From Saccharothrix carnea (GTDB lineage: Bacteria > Actinomycetota > Actinomycetes > Mycobacteriales > Pseudonocardiaceae): a stretch of 64,000 nucleotides of DNA. Both the position numbers and the translations under genes were made by a program. Shown here piece after piece: positions 8,955 to 15,453 of this stretch; position 1 is the first letter of the stretch; every line of letters begins with the position of its first letter. Under the pieces are notes generated by a model. It searched no databases, was not told where the DNA came from, and was given only the letters and a program-made list of their open reading frames with translations. Where the stretch lies: assembly GCF_003014735.1 (NCBI RefSeq), contig NZ_PYAX01000002.1:372001-436000 (forward strand). The letters are read 5' to 3'.

Positions 8955-9518
8955 GGCTTCTCTCCTCTTGCTCTCGTTGTCGGCATGAGCTTCGCGCCGG
9001 CGGCGGTTGTGCGACGCGGGCGAAGGTCCCTGATCGACGAGGACGTCCGGCACCACGATCGGGAGTCGGCCGTCACGGTCGACGTCCGGCGCGACCAAGG
9101 CGTGCAAAAGCTTGACGAGCTGCACCACGAGCGCGATCGACACGGCGATGAGCACGATCGTCAACGTCGCGCGCGTGATCGTCGTCCACGGGATTTCCGC
9201 GTCGTCGAACCGGAAGGGCCACACCGCCGACATCGACGTCAGCGCGGCCAGCGTCGCGGTCGTCGTCAGCACGTCACCCAGCAGCACCAGCCGCCTTCGG
9301 GGGAACAGCGCGCAGAGCGTGGTGACGACGACGCCGAGTGCAAGCCCGACGTTGACCCACACCACCACGTCGACCGCGTCCTCGGTGAGGAATGTAACGG
9401 CGCGCCACCCGGGGGACACGTTGATCAGGACCAGCAGGACGACGTCGACCGCCGCGCCGACCAGGTAGCCGACACGTGGTCCCGCCGTCACGGACGTGCG
9501 GATCGATGTGCTCGTCAT
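8955..9518 (-). CDS. Four-span membrane protein, frame open into doxX
   Basis: ATG 9518 follows GGGAGGAGACG. The first 125 residues hold four hydrophobic segments (YLVGAAVDVVLLVLI, VNVGLALGVVVTTLCALF, LLGDVLTTTATLAAL, ATLTIVLIAVSIALVVQLV). They are followed by a charged tail running in frame, without a stop, into the doxX start codon. The tail (about 45 residues, RRRREAHADNESKRRE) is not protein-like, and its DNA contains a DosR-like box and the doxX ribosome site. In the neighbouring frame a TGA overlaps the doxX ATG (ATGA), so a lost or gained base may have removed the original stop. Family not recognised; shares the probable redox/hypoxia context of DoxX. Confidence 0.55.
9018..9030 (-). 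promoter_or_regulatory. DosR-like box before doxX
   Basis: The minus strand reads GGGACCTTCGCCC, 64-76 nt upstream of the doxX start at 8954 and inside the C-terminal linker codons of the upstream membrane protein frame. The same core, GGACCTTCGCC, recurs before the GAPDH gene. Confidence 0.55.
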
Positions 9519-9597
9519 CGTCTCCTCCCACCTCGCACCCGGTCGATCAGTCAGGTCCGCGGTGGCTCGTGGCGCTCGACGTCGATCGACCACTCGC

Positions 9598-10238
9598 TCG
9601 CCAGGGCCGCGGGCGAGATCCAGGTCGAGGCGAGCCCGGCGGACAAGATCGAGCGGGTGGAGGCGTCACGGGCAGTCGGGGTCACGGTCATGGTGGGCGA
9701 CGGGATCAACGACGCGCCGGCCCTGGCCGCCGCGGACGTCGGGGTCGCCTTGGGGTCGAGAGGGTCCACTGCGGCGGTGCAGGCGGCGGCCCTGCGCGGC
9801 CCGGCCCGACACCACGTCCCCGGTGACGCCGACCGGCTGCTGCACCGGTTCGCGCACGAGCACGAGGAGCTGCTCGCCGCGCGCAGTGCCGTCCGGCAGG
9901 CCGCCGACGCGTTGTCCGCAGGAGTGTGCCCGGAGGCCGACGCCGCCATCCGCCGCGCCCACCACCTGCTCGCCGAGCGGATCCTGCCGCACGAACGAGC
10001 GGAGGAGACCGAGCTGTACCCAGCGCTGGCCCGGATCCTCGGCGGTCCGGAGAGCACGGTCACGATGAGCCGCGGCCATACCGAGATCGAGCGCTTGAGC
10101 CGCAGGCTGGACCGGCACCTGCGCGAATCGCCCGACGGCATCGAACCGGACCAGGTGGACGACGTGCGAGCCACGCTCTACGGCTTGGACGCCGTGCTGA
10201 CGCTGCACTTCGCCCAGGAAGACAAGTCCGCGCAGGGC
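9598..10238 (+). pseudogene. Heavy-metal P-type ATPase-hemerythrin fusion, internal-deletion remnant
   Basis: One open frame reads first the P-domain end of a heavy-metal ATPase (ASPADKIERV, then MVGDGINDAPALAAADVG and ALGSRGSTAA). It then passes directly into a hemerythrin HHE domain with the iron-ligand pattern HEHEELLAAR, LPHERAEETELYPALARILGG, SRGHTEIERLSRRL and VLTLHFAQED. Known actinomycete ATPases carry such a C-terminal HHE domain. Here the final transmembrane pair between the two parts is missing, the whole N-terminal transporter is absent, and no start codon with a ribosome site is visible. The 3' end abuts another broken gene at about 10,225. Clearly decayed; not expected to transport metal. 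Confidence 0.65.
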
Positions 10239-10349
10239 GCGGTAGGTGGTGGACGGGTCGGCGTCGACCACCACGTGCGCGGTGCGGGTGAAGTCGGGCC
10301 GCGGCGAGAGCCGGTCGATCAGCAGCGGTCGCGGGAGGGTGGAAGTCAC
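10220..10349 (-). pseudogene. N-terminal fragment of an unidentified protein
   Basis: GTG 10349 starts TSTLPRPLLIDRLSPRPDFT, continuing to VVVDADPSTTYRALRGL. This looks like the N-terminus of an SRPBCC-like or DUF2867-like actinomycete protein. The sequence loses sense at about 10,225, where it meets the antisense 3' end of the hemerythrin remnant, so the rest has been deleted. The surviving part is about 43 residues. Identity of the parent family is a tentative recognition from the ADPSTTYRA pattern. Confidence 0.4.
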
Positions 10350-10382
10350 GGCGGATCACCTCGGGTGGAAGGTCGGTCTTCG

Positions 10383-10604
10383 CTATCGGGTCCGCAGGAG
10401 GTCGCGCACCCGTTGGAACTCCTCCGCGTCGATCTCGCCCCTGGCCAACCTCGTCTCCAGGATGCGCTGGGCGGAACCCGAGTCGTCCGGCGTGCGGCGC
10501 ATCGCCAACACGGTGATCGCGACCGCCACGCCGAGCAGCAGCAGTCCGATCAGGACCATCATCACGCCGCCGTAGCCGACGCCGTACCCGTTGTACCAGT
10601 GCAT
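10383..10604 (-). CDS. SHOCT-domain small membrane protein
   Basis: A 73-residue protein with a tyrosine/glycine-rich N-terminus (HWYNGYGVGYGG), one membrane span (VMMVLIGLLLLGVAVAITVLAM) and a C-terminal SHOCT motif of short oligomerising helices (AQRILETRLARGEIDAEEF). ATG 10604 follows AAAGGAGTGGTC. SHOCT proteins of this size are common in actinomycetes; the domain is thought to mediate oligomerisation, and no enzymatic function is known. A DosR-like box lies 76-88 nt upstream, so it may belong to the same regulon as its neighbours. Confidence 0.8.
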   Translation of the reverse strand: MHWYNGYGVGYGGVMMVLIGLLLLGVAVAITVLAMRRTPDDSGSAQRILETRLARGEIDAEEFQRVRDLLRTR

Positions 10605-10679
10605 GACCACTCCTTTCCTCGACACCAGTAGCTCACCCCGCACCCCTCGGTGAATGCGGTCGAAGGCCCTCGACGAGCA

Positions 10680-10721
10680 GGGCACCAGGTCCGTCGACTG
10701 GAGCACAAGGACCCTGTGGCC
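10680..10721. promoter_or_regulatory. DosR-like boxes between SHOCT and PLDc_N genes
   Basis: GGGCACCAGGTCC (10680-10692) and AGGACCCTGTGGCC (10708-10721) lie between two divergent genes. The first is 76-88 nt before the SHOCT start; the second is 30-43 nt before the PLDc_N start. Both are degenerate relative to the best boxes here, so this is a moderate call. Confidence 0.4.
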
Positions 10722-10750
10722 AGGGGTGCCGCCGGAGGACGCTGGGCGGT

Positions 10751-11122
10751 ATGAAGAGGCACAAGACCTGGCTGGAGATGACCTCGGCCCAGCGGCGCGG
10801 CATCCTGGCGCTGAGCGCGGTGGAGGTCCTGCTCGCGGGGGCGGCGTGGGCGGACCTCGCCCGCCGTCCCGCCGAGGCCGTCCACGGTCGCAAGCGCTGG
10901 TGGGCCGTGGCGATCGCGGTGAACTTCGTCGGCCCACTGGCGTACTTCCGCTGGGGCCGCAAGGGGCACGCGGCCCGACCTCACCGGGCCAAGGAGCGGT
11001 GCAGGCGCCACGAGCCTGGTACGGCAGCCGTCGTTCGAGTTTCCAGCCGGAGTTCGCGGTTGTGTCGGAGGGCGCCGGGGGCTCGCTTCGGCGCGGAGTT
11101 GGTGCTGTCGTCGCCGTCCTGA
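10751..11122 (+). CDS. PLD-nuclease N-terminal (PLDc_N) domain membrane protein
   Basis: A 123-residue protein whose first 75 residues match the PLDc_N module, a short membrane anchor that in cardiolipin synthases precedes the catalytic part. It has GILALSAVEVLLAGAAWADLARRP as first hydrophobic helix, then WWAVAIAVNFVGPLAYFRWGRK, with the typical NFVGPLAYFRWGRK end. The following 45 residues (arginine/serine-rich) do not look like a folded domain and probably result from loss of the native stop, since such proteins normally end soon after the GRK motif. ATG 10751 lacks an obvious strong ribosome site. Role unknown; stand-alone PLDc_N proteins occur in other actinomycete dormancy clusters. Confidence 0.6.
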   Translation: MKRHKTWLEMTSAQRRGILALSAVEVLLAGAAWADLARRPAEAVHGRKRWWAVAIAVNFVGPLAYFRWGRKGHAARPHRAKERCRRHEPGTAAVVRVSSRSSRLCRRAPGARFGAELVLSSPS

Positions 11123-11171
11123 CCAGTACAACGGGTGGCTGAGGTCAAGGGCGGGTTCGATGTGGACGCGT

Positions 11172-11282
11172 TCACGGACGGATCTCGGTGACGGCCGGCT
11201 CGAAGCCCAGGTCGTCGACCGCGACCAGGTCATCGAAACTCCTGCGCAGTCCGCGGCAGGCGAGCACCGTCCGCGTTGCCAT
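11172..11282 (-). pseudogene. ABC transporter ATP-binding protein, N-terminal fragment
   Basis: ATG 11282, preceded by GGAAGGACG, encodes MATRTVLACRGLRRSFDDLV and continues AVDDLGFEP. This is the usual first strand region of an ABC ATPase just before its Walker A loop. It then stops at TGA 11174-11172 after 36 codons, before any Walker motif. The start overlaps the last 17 codons of the universal stress protein gene in another frame, as in a coupled operon. The truncated product could not bind ATP, so I treat it as a deletion remnant. Confidence 0.45.
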
Positions 11283-11721
11283 CGTCCTTCCCTTCCACCG
11301 GGACGATCACGACCGGGCAGTGGGCACGCCGCAGGCAGTGCGCGGCCACCGACCCGACGACCTCCAGTCCCGCCCTGCGGTAGCCGTGGCCACCCAGGAC
11401 CAGGGTGTCGGCGTCCTTCGACAGCTCCACCAGCACCGGTCCGGGACCGCCGGTCGGCACGAGCTGCTCCACGCCTTCGGCCTCGGGACCGACTTCCGCC
11501 ACCGCCTCGCGCAGGAAGCGCTCGTGCAGGCCGCAGAACGCGTCCGGTCCGAGCCCGAGAGGCGGCGTCCCACCTGTGGGCGGCACCGGGTGCACCTGGC
11601 ACGCCGATACCGCGGTCACCCGTGCGCCGCGCTCCTCGGCGTGCCGCACCGCCCACGCGAGCGCCGCCCTGCTCGCCGGCGACCCGTCCACGCCGACCAA
11701 GATCCGCTTGACGCCGTCCAT
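11230..11721 (-). CDS. Universal stress protein, single domain
   Basis: A 163-residue UspA-fold protein. The N-terminus KRILVGVDGSPASRAALAWA is the first strand and helix; the ATP-binding signature GX2GX9GS/T appears as GGHGYRRAGLEVVGSVAAHCL followed by HCPVVIVPV. The last about 18 residues (GKDDGNADG onward) are an extension beyond the usual end and overlap the start of an ABC transporter fragment. ATG 11721 follows GAGAGGAGACCGAGCC. Usps of this type are hallmark DosR-regulon members in mycobacteria. It lies downstream of GAPDH and may be co-transcribed with it, 35 nt separating it from a tiny frame that follows GAPDH. Confidence 0.88.
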   Translation of the reverse strand: MDGVKRILVGVDGSPASRAALAWAVRHAEERGARVTAVSACQVHPVPPTGGTPPLGLGPDAFCGLHERFLREAVAEVGPEAEGVEQLVPTGGPGPVLVELSKDADTLVLGGHGYRRAGLEVVGSVAAHCLRRAHCPVVIVPVEGKDDGNADGARLPRTAQEFR

Positions 11722-11756
11722 GGCTCGGTCTCCTCTCCTCTGCGAACTCGGGGGTG

Positions 11757-11837
11757 TCACCGCGACCAGGCGTAGCCCTGGAAGCGCAGTTCCGCGATCA
11801 GCGCGTCGAGACCGGCCATGTCGAGCACGGCACTCAC
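11757..11837 (-). CDS. Tiny ORF coupled to GAPDH (hypothetical)
   Basis: GTG 11837 overlaps the GAPDH stop (GTGA) and opens a 26-codon frame, MAGLDALIAELRFQGYAWSR at its end. The amphipathic, sensible composition suggests either a genuine small protein or the surviving tail of a deleted gene. There is no independent ribosome site, so expression would rely on coupling. I do not recognise it. Confidence 0.3.
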   Translation of the reverse strand: MSAVLDMAGLDALIAELRFQGYAWSR

Positions 11838-12835
11838 GGCAGCGTCCCGGCGATGTGGCGGACAAGGTCGATGGCGCGGTTGGCGTAGCCCCACTCGTTG
11901 TCGTACCAGCCGAAGACCTTCACGATCGAGCCGGTGGCCTTCGTCAGACCCGCGTCGAACACGCACGACGCCTGCTCGCCGATGATGTCGCGGGACACGA
12001 CCGGCGCGGTGGTGTAGCGGAGGATGCCCTTGAGCCTGCCGTCGGCGGCCTCGGCGAACGCCCGGTTGACCTCGTCCACCGTGGCCGGCTTGTCCAGCAG
12101 CACGGTGAGGTCGGTGAGCGAGCCGTCCTCGACCGGCACGCGCACCGCGAGACCGTCGAGCCTGCCCGCCAGTTCGGGGATGACAAGACCGACCGCCTTG
12201 GCCGCGCCGGTGGAGGTGGGGATCATGTTGACCGCCGCCGACCGCGCCCGCCGGAGGTCCTTGTGCGGACCGTCCAGCAGCGACTGGTCGTTGGTGTAGC
12301 TGTGGATCGTGGTCATCAGGCCTTCGCGGATGCCGAACGCGTCGTGCAGCACCATCGCCATCGGCGCGACGCAGTTCGTCGTGCACGACGCGTTGGACAC
12401 CACGTGGTGCAGCTGCGGGTCGTAGGTGTCCTCGTTGACGCCCATCACGATGGTGGCGTCCACGTCCTTGCCCGGCGCGGTGATCAGCACCTTGCGGACA
12501 CCGCGGGCGAGATGCGCGCCGGCGGTCTCGCGGGTGCGGAACCGGCCGGTGGCCTCGACCACGACGTCGGCGTTCCAGTCGAGGTTCGCCGGGTCGGCCT
12601 CCGAGCTGACGCGCACCCGGTAGCCGTCGACCACCAGCGCGTCCGCCTCGGCGCTCACCGCGTGCGCCCACGGCCCGTAGGTGGAGTCGAACGCCAACAG
12701 GTGCGCGAGCGCCTCCGGTGTGGTGAGGTCGTTCACCGCGACGATCTCGATGCCCGTGTCGCCGCGGTCGAACACCGCCCGCATGACGTCCCGCCCGATC
12801 CGCCCGAACCCGTTGATGCCAACCCGAACCGTCAT
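11834..12835 (-). CDS. gap: Glyceraldehyde-3-phosphate dehydrogenase, type I
   Basis: A 333-residue NAD-dependent glycolytic enzyme forming 1,3-bisphosphoglycerate. N-terminal Rossmann motif VGINGFGRIGRDVMRAVF; catalytic Cys151 in SNASCTTNC; further signatures TIHSYTNDQSLLDGP, RRARSAAVNMIPTSTGAAKAV and C-terminal WYDNEWGYANR. Length is standard. ATG 12835 follows GGAGGAGGACGCA. Two DosR-like boxes lie 58-92 nt upstream, so this is probably a second, low-oxygen-induced isozyme rather than the housekeeping copy, which normally sits with pgk and tpi. Together with the PPDK downstream it would adjust lower glycolysis under energy stress. Confidence 0.94.
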   Translation of the reverse strand: MTVRVGINGFGRIGRDVMRAVFDRGDTGIEIVAVNDLTTPEALAHLLAFDSTYGPWAHAVSAEADALVVDGYRVRVSSEADPANLDWNADVVVEATGRFRTRETAGAHLARGVRKVLITAPGKDVDATIVMGVNEDTYDPQLHHVVSNASCTTNCVAPMAMVLHDAFGIREGLMTTIHSYTNDQSLLDGPHKDLRRARSAAVNMIPTSTGAAKAVGLVIPELAGRLDGLAVRVPVEDGSLTDLTVLLDKPATVDEVNRAFAEAADGRLKGILRYTTAPVVSRDIIGEQASCVFDAGLTKATGSIVKVFGWYDNEWGYANRAIDLVRHIAGTLP

Positions 12836-12892
12836 TGCGTCCTCCTCCGGTTGTCCTTCGATGCTCGTCCCGTCCGGTCGGCGCGGGGGAGT

Positions 12893-12927
12893 GGCGAAGG
12901 TCCTCGCCTGCCGGTCCGTGGGGTCCC
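12893..12927 (-). promoter_or_regulatory. Tandem DosR-like boxes before gap
   Basis: On the minus strand GGGACCCCACGGACC (12927-12913) is followed by GAGGACCTTCGCC (12905-12893), centres about 21 nt apart, i.e. two helical turns. They lie 58-70 and 78-92 nt upstream of the gap start. Tandem, phased boxes are typical of strongly DosR-activated promoters. Confidence 0.6.
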
Positions 12928-13016
12928 TGGTGGGGTCAGCAGATCCTGGGTAGCTGCTCGCCGACGAGGACGTCCACGATCCGTGACGAGCCGACCAGGG
13001 CCCGTGCCCCCGTCGA

Positions 13017-13510
13017 TCACCCGGCCGTCCCGACGCCCTCCTGCAGGGCGTGCATGGCCGCCGGCGCGGACGCCGGTGCAACGAGCACCACCAGGCAGCC
13101 TTCGTCGGCCTCCACGATCCCCACGGTGGCCCAGGGCGCGTGCGCGAGCACGCCCGAGCTGGGTGCGGGCACCTCCGCGACCGGAACCTCACCCTCGCGA
13201 AGGTGGTGGTCTCGCAGAGGTGGGCGAGGACGCGCACCCGGCCGGAGTCCGGGCCGGGTGTCGCGCCCAAGCCGGCGACGGTCGGAGCGGTGAGGGGGAA
13301 GCTGCTCCGCGTCGCCTGGCAGAGTGGTGATCGGTCCGAATCGGACGAGCCGGGTGCGGCTGTCCGCGATCGCCCACTCGACGTCCTGTGGTGTGGTGCC
13401 CGGGGTCGTGGTCGCCGATGGTGTCGGTGAAGTGCTGTCGTGCCCGTGAACGACCTACCGGCGGTGTCCTCGGTCGTGGCGGACGACCGGGTGGCCACGG
13501 GTATGTCGTC
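13017..13510 (-). pseudogene. PEP synthase / rifampicin phosphotransferase-like, decayed remnant
   Basis: Three diagnostic pieces occur in order on the minus strand but in different frames. VATRSSATTEDTAGRSFTG (about 13,440-13,500) is the ATP-grasp start of PEP synthase. PQDVEWAIADSRTRL with FGPITTLPGD (about 13,310-13,395) is the end of that domain. GLGATPGPDSGRVRVLAHL (about 13,220-13,280) resembles the swivelling phosphohistidine domain. Hundreds of residues between them are missing. From about 13,200 a frame ending at TGA 13017 (VLAHAPWATVGIVEADEG) is of unknown origin. It lies between the nitroreductase and gap genes, same strand. A working enzyme is impossible; the intact PPDK further on may cover a related role. 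Confidence 0.5.
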
Positions 13511-13530
13511 ACCCCGGCCTGGTGAACCGC

Positions 13531-14526
13531 TCATCTCGGCTCCCACTGGTCGATGAGCTCGGTGACGGGCCGCCGGGGGGTCGGCGGCAGCGGGTCGGCG
13601 TTGAACGCGGCCCAGCCGACGCGCAGGAGGATCTGCGGGCATGATGTGCCGTCCAGGACATCGGTGCGCACCCGGTCCCTGGTCTCGGCGACCTCCAGCG
13701 GCTGGCTCAGCGGGCACGTCGTCAGGCCTGCCGCGGTGGCTTCCAGCAGGACCGCGCTCATCGCCTCGCCGGCGCGCAACAGCGACAGCCGGTCGTCCGA
13801 GGACGTGGCGAGCACCAGCAGCGACCCGCCGTCGTCGTCCCACTCGTCCATCCGCTTGTCGATCAGTTCACCGCCGGGGAACTCGCGCAGCCGCACGTCA
13901 CCGTGCTGCGGCGCGCCGGACGGCGCGTTGGCCGCGGGTACACCGTCGACGTTCGCGTGGCCGCCGCTCCACCGGCGGGTCTCGGACCGGTAGGCGGGGT
14001 CCGCGTCCTGGACGGCCGCGGCCTCGCCGATCGCGGTGGCCAGTTCGAAGCGGTCACGGGTGCCGACCACCTCGTGGGCGATGGCGTCTTCCTCGGCGGC
14101 CCGCTTCGCCAGCAGGTCCAGCACCGGGCGGGGCACTTCCCAGGACGAGAAACGGCGGCGGTCGGTGCGGCGGCGGGGGATCGCGGCGGCCATCGCCAGG
14201 TCGGCGTCCGTGGGTTCCCGTCGCGCGAACTCGACCGCCGCGAGGTGGTCGGGGTCGGCCGGGTTGGGCAACCGGTGGACGATCGCGCGCCACCCGAGCG
14301 CGGCCAGCGCGACGCGCAGGTGGTGCAGCGCGGCGCCGCAGCTGAGCAACAGGTCCGCGCCGCGCGGGTCGGTGGCGGGCAACTGACGGGACGGATCCGT
14401 GTACAGGTGCACGCTCCGGTCGCCCAAGCGCCACCGCCACGGTTGCGTGTTGTGCACCGAAGGCGCGCGGCAGGCCAGGGCCACCGCCGCTGCGATCGTT
14501 TCCTCGTCCGGCCGGCTGCGGTCCAT
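13531..14526 (-). CDS. Acg-family nitroreductase-like FMN protein
   Basis: A 331-residue protein resembling mycobacterial Acg (Rv2032), Rv3127 and Rv3131, all in the DosR regulon. Family marks are the N-terminal AVALACRAPSVHNTQPWRW, LLLSCGAALHHLRVALAALGW, AIPRRRTDRRRFS, and the C-terminal AGEAMSAVLLEATAAGLTTCPLSQPLE with PQILLRVGWA. Acg-type proteins bind FMN but lack classical nitroreductase activity; an FMN-storage role in dormancy has been proposed for Acg. ATG 14526 has GGAGGTGAGTCGG upstream. A cluster of DosR-like boxes lies 72 nt and more upstream, shared with a divergent CBS gene. Confidence 0.88.
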   Translation of the reverse strand: MDRSRPDEETIAAAVALACRAPSVHNTQPWRWRLGDRSVHLYTDPSRQLPATDPRGADLLLSCGAALHHLRVALAALGWRAIVHRLPNPADPDHLAAVEFARREPTDADLAMAAAIPRRRTDRRRFSSWEVPRPVLDLLAKRAAEEDAIAHEVVGTRDRFELATAIGEAAAVQDADPAYRSETRRWSGGHANVDGVPAANAPSGAPQHGDVRLREFPGGELIDKRMDEWDDDGGSLLVLATSSDDRLSLLRAGEAMSAVLLEATAAGLTTCPLSQPLEVAETRDRVRTDVLDGTSCPQILLRVGWAAFNADPLPPTPRRPVTELIDQWEPR

Positions 14527-14597
14527 CCGACTCACCTCCACGCTGTTCGTTCTGCGGTTCGCTTCCGACCGTGGCATCCGCGGTGGGTGCTCTCGCA

Positions 14598-14662
14598 GGG
14601 GCGGAAGTCCCGATCCACCAGGGACCGACGTGCCGCGTCCGCGCCGGAGGACCAAAGGCACC
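14598..14662. promoter_or_regulatory. Three DosR-like boxes in bidirectional promoter
   Basis: GGGGCGGAAGTCCC (14598-14611; minus strand GGGACTTCCGCCCC, nearly the mycobacterial consensus), GGGACCGACGTGCC (14621-14634) and GAGGACCAAAGGCACC (14647-14662) lie between the divergent nitroreductase (start 14526) and CBS (start 14722) genes. The first is 72 nt from the former, the last 60 nt from the latter. The first pair and flanks closely match the sequence at 19738-19770. Confidence 0.65.
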
Positions 14663-14721
14663 GGCCGGAAGGGCCGATGCGCCCTGCCGACGGCCGGTGG
14701 GTGAGCGGACCGTTGCGGGGT

Positions 14722-15303
14722 ATGAACGCCGCAGATGTGATGACCCGGCCCGTCTACTCGGTCGAACCGTCGACCACCGTGCGCGCCGCGAGCGCCGTCC
14801 TGGTCGACCACGGCTTCTCCGCGCTCCCCGTGGTGGGGCAGGGAGGACTGCTGGTCGGCATCGTGTCCGGCTCGGACCTGTTGCTGGCCAACCTCGAACG
14901 GGGCGTCGCGACCACCGTCGGGCAGGTGATGACGACCGAGGTGACCAGCGCGCCGCTCACCGCCACACCGAGCGAGCTGGCGAGCGCGATGCTGGGCAAC
15001 CGGCTGCGCTGCCTGCCCGTGGCGGACGCCAGGGGAGCGGTGGTCGGCGTGGTGAGCCGCGGCGACCTGTTGCGCGTGCTCACCCCGGACGACGACGTCC
15101 TCGCCGCCCGCGTCGACCGGCTCCTCACCGCCTACAGCCGCACCCGCCGCTGGGACGTCGAGGTGACCGGCGGCCGGATCGTGGTGACCGGGCAGTTCGA
15201 CGACGAGGCCGAGCGCCGCGTCGTGACCGCCCTGGTGCGCACGGTTCCCGGCGTGGCCGGCATCGAGCTGCGTCCGGTTCCCGCGTCCACCGGTATCGCC
15301 TGA
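14722..15303 (+). CDS. CBS-pair protein with C-terminal BON-like domain
   Basis: A 193-residue cytosolic protein. Two CBS motifs at about residues 5-60 (NAADVMTRPVYSVEP, GFSALPVVGQGGLLVGIVSG) and 68-125 (VGQVMTTEVTSAPLT, RCLPVADARGAVVGVVSRGDLLRVL) form an adenosyl-ligand-binding Bateman module. The last 60 residues (WDVEVTGGRIVVTGQF, VVTALVRTVPGVAGIEL) have a BON-like alpha/beta pattern. Mycobacterial relatives such as hypoxic response protein 1 (Hrp1) are DosR-induced. ATG 14722 chosen; GTG 14701 is an alternative and neither has a strong ribosome site. DosR-like boxes upstream support a hypoxic sensor or regulator role, with ligand unknown. Confidence 0.85.
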   Translation: MNAADVMTRPVYSVEPSTTVRAASAVLVDHGFSALPVVGQGGLLVGIVSGSDLLLANLERGVATTVGQVMTTEVTSAPLTATPSELASAMLGNRLRCLPVADARGAVVGVVSRGDLLRVLTPDDDVLAARVDRLLTAYSRTRRWDVEVTGGRIVVTGQFDDEAERRVVTALVRTVPGVAGIELRPVPASTGIA

Positions 15304-15453
15304 CCGCATCGGGCACCAGAGCAGCAAGGCCCCGTGCCACTCGGGAACGGCTGCATGCGAGCGAGTGCCGACGCCTCTGCACCGTCTTCTGGTGCGGCTA
15401 GACGCTGAGATCGGAGTAGTTCACAGGGAGGACGGGCAGAGGGGAAGCACGCG

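Noticed and set aside
8298..9590. Plus-strand ORF covering the doxX region (part of a 777-codon frame)
   Set aside because: Arg/Asp-rich nonsense opposite real membrane genes; only its last part (from about 9598) carries genuine ATPase-hemerythrin remnants.
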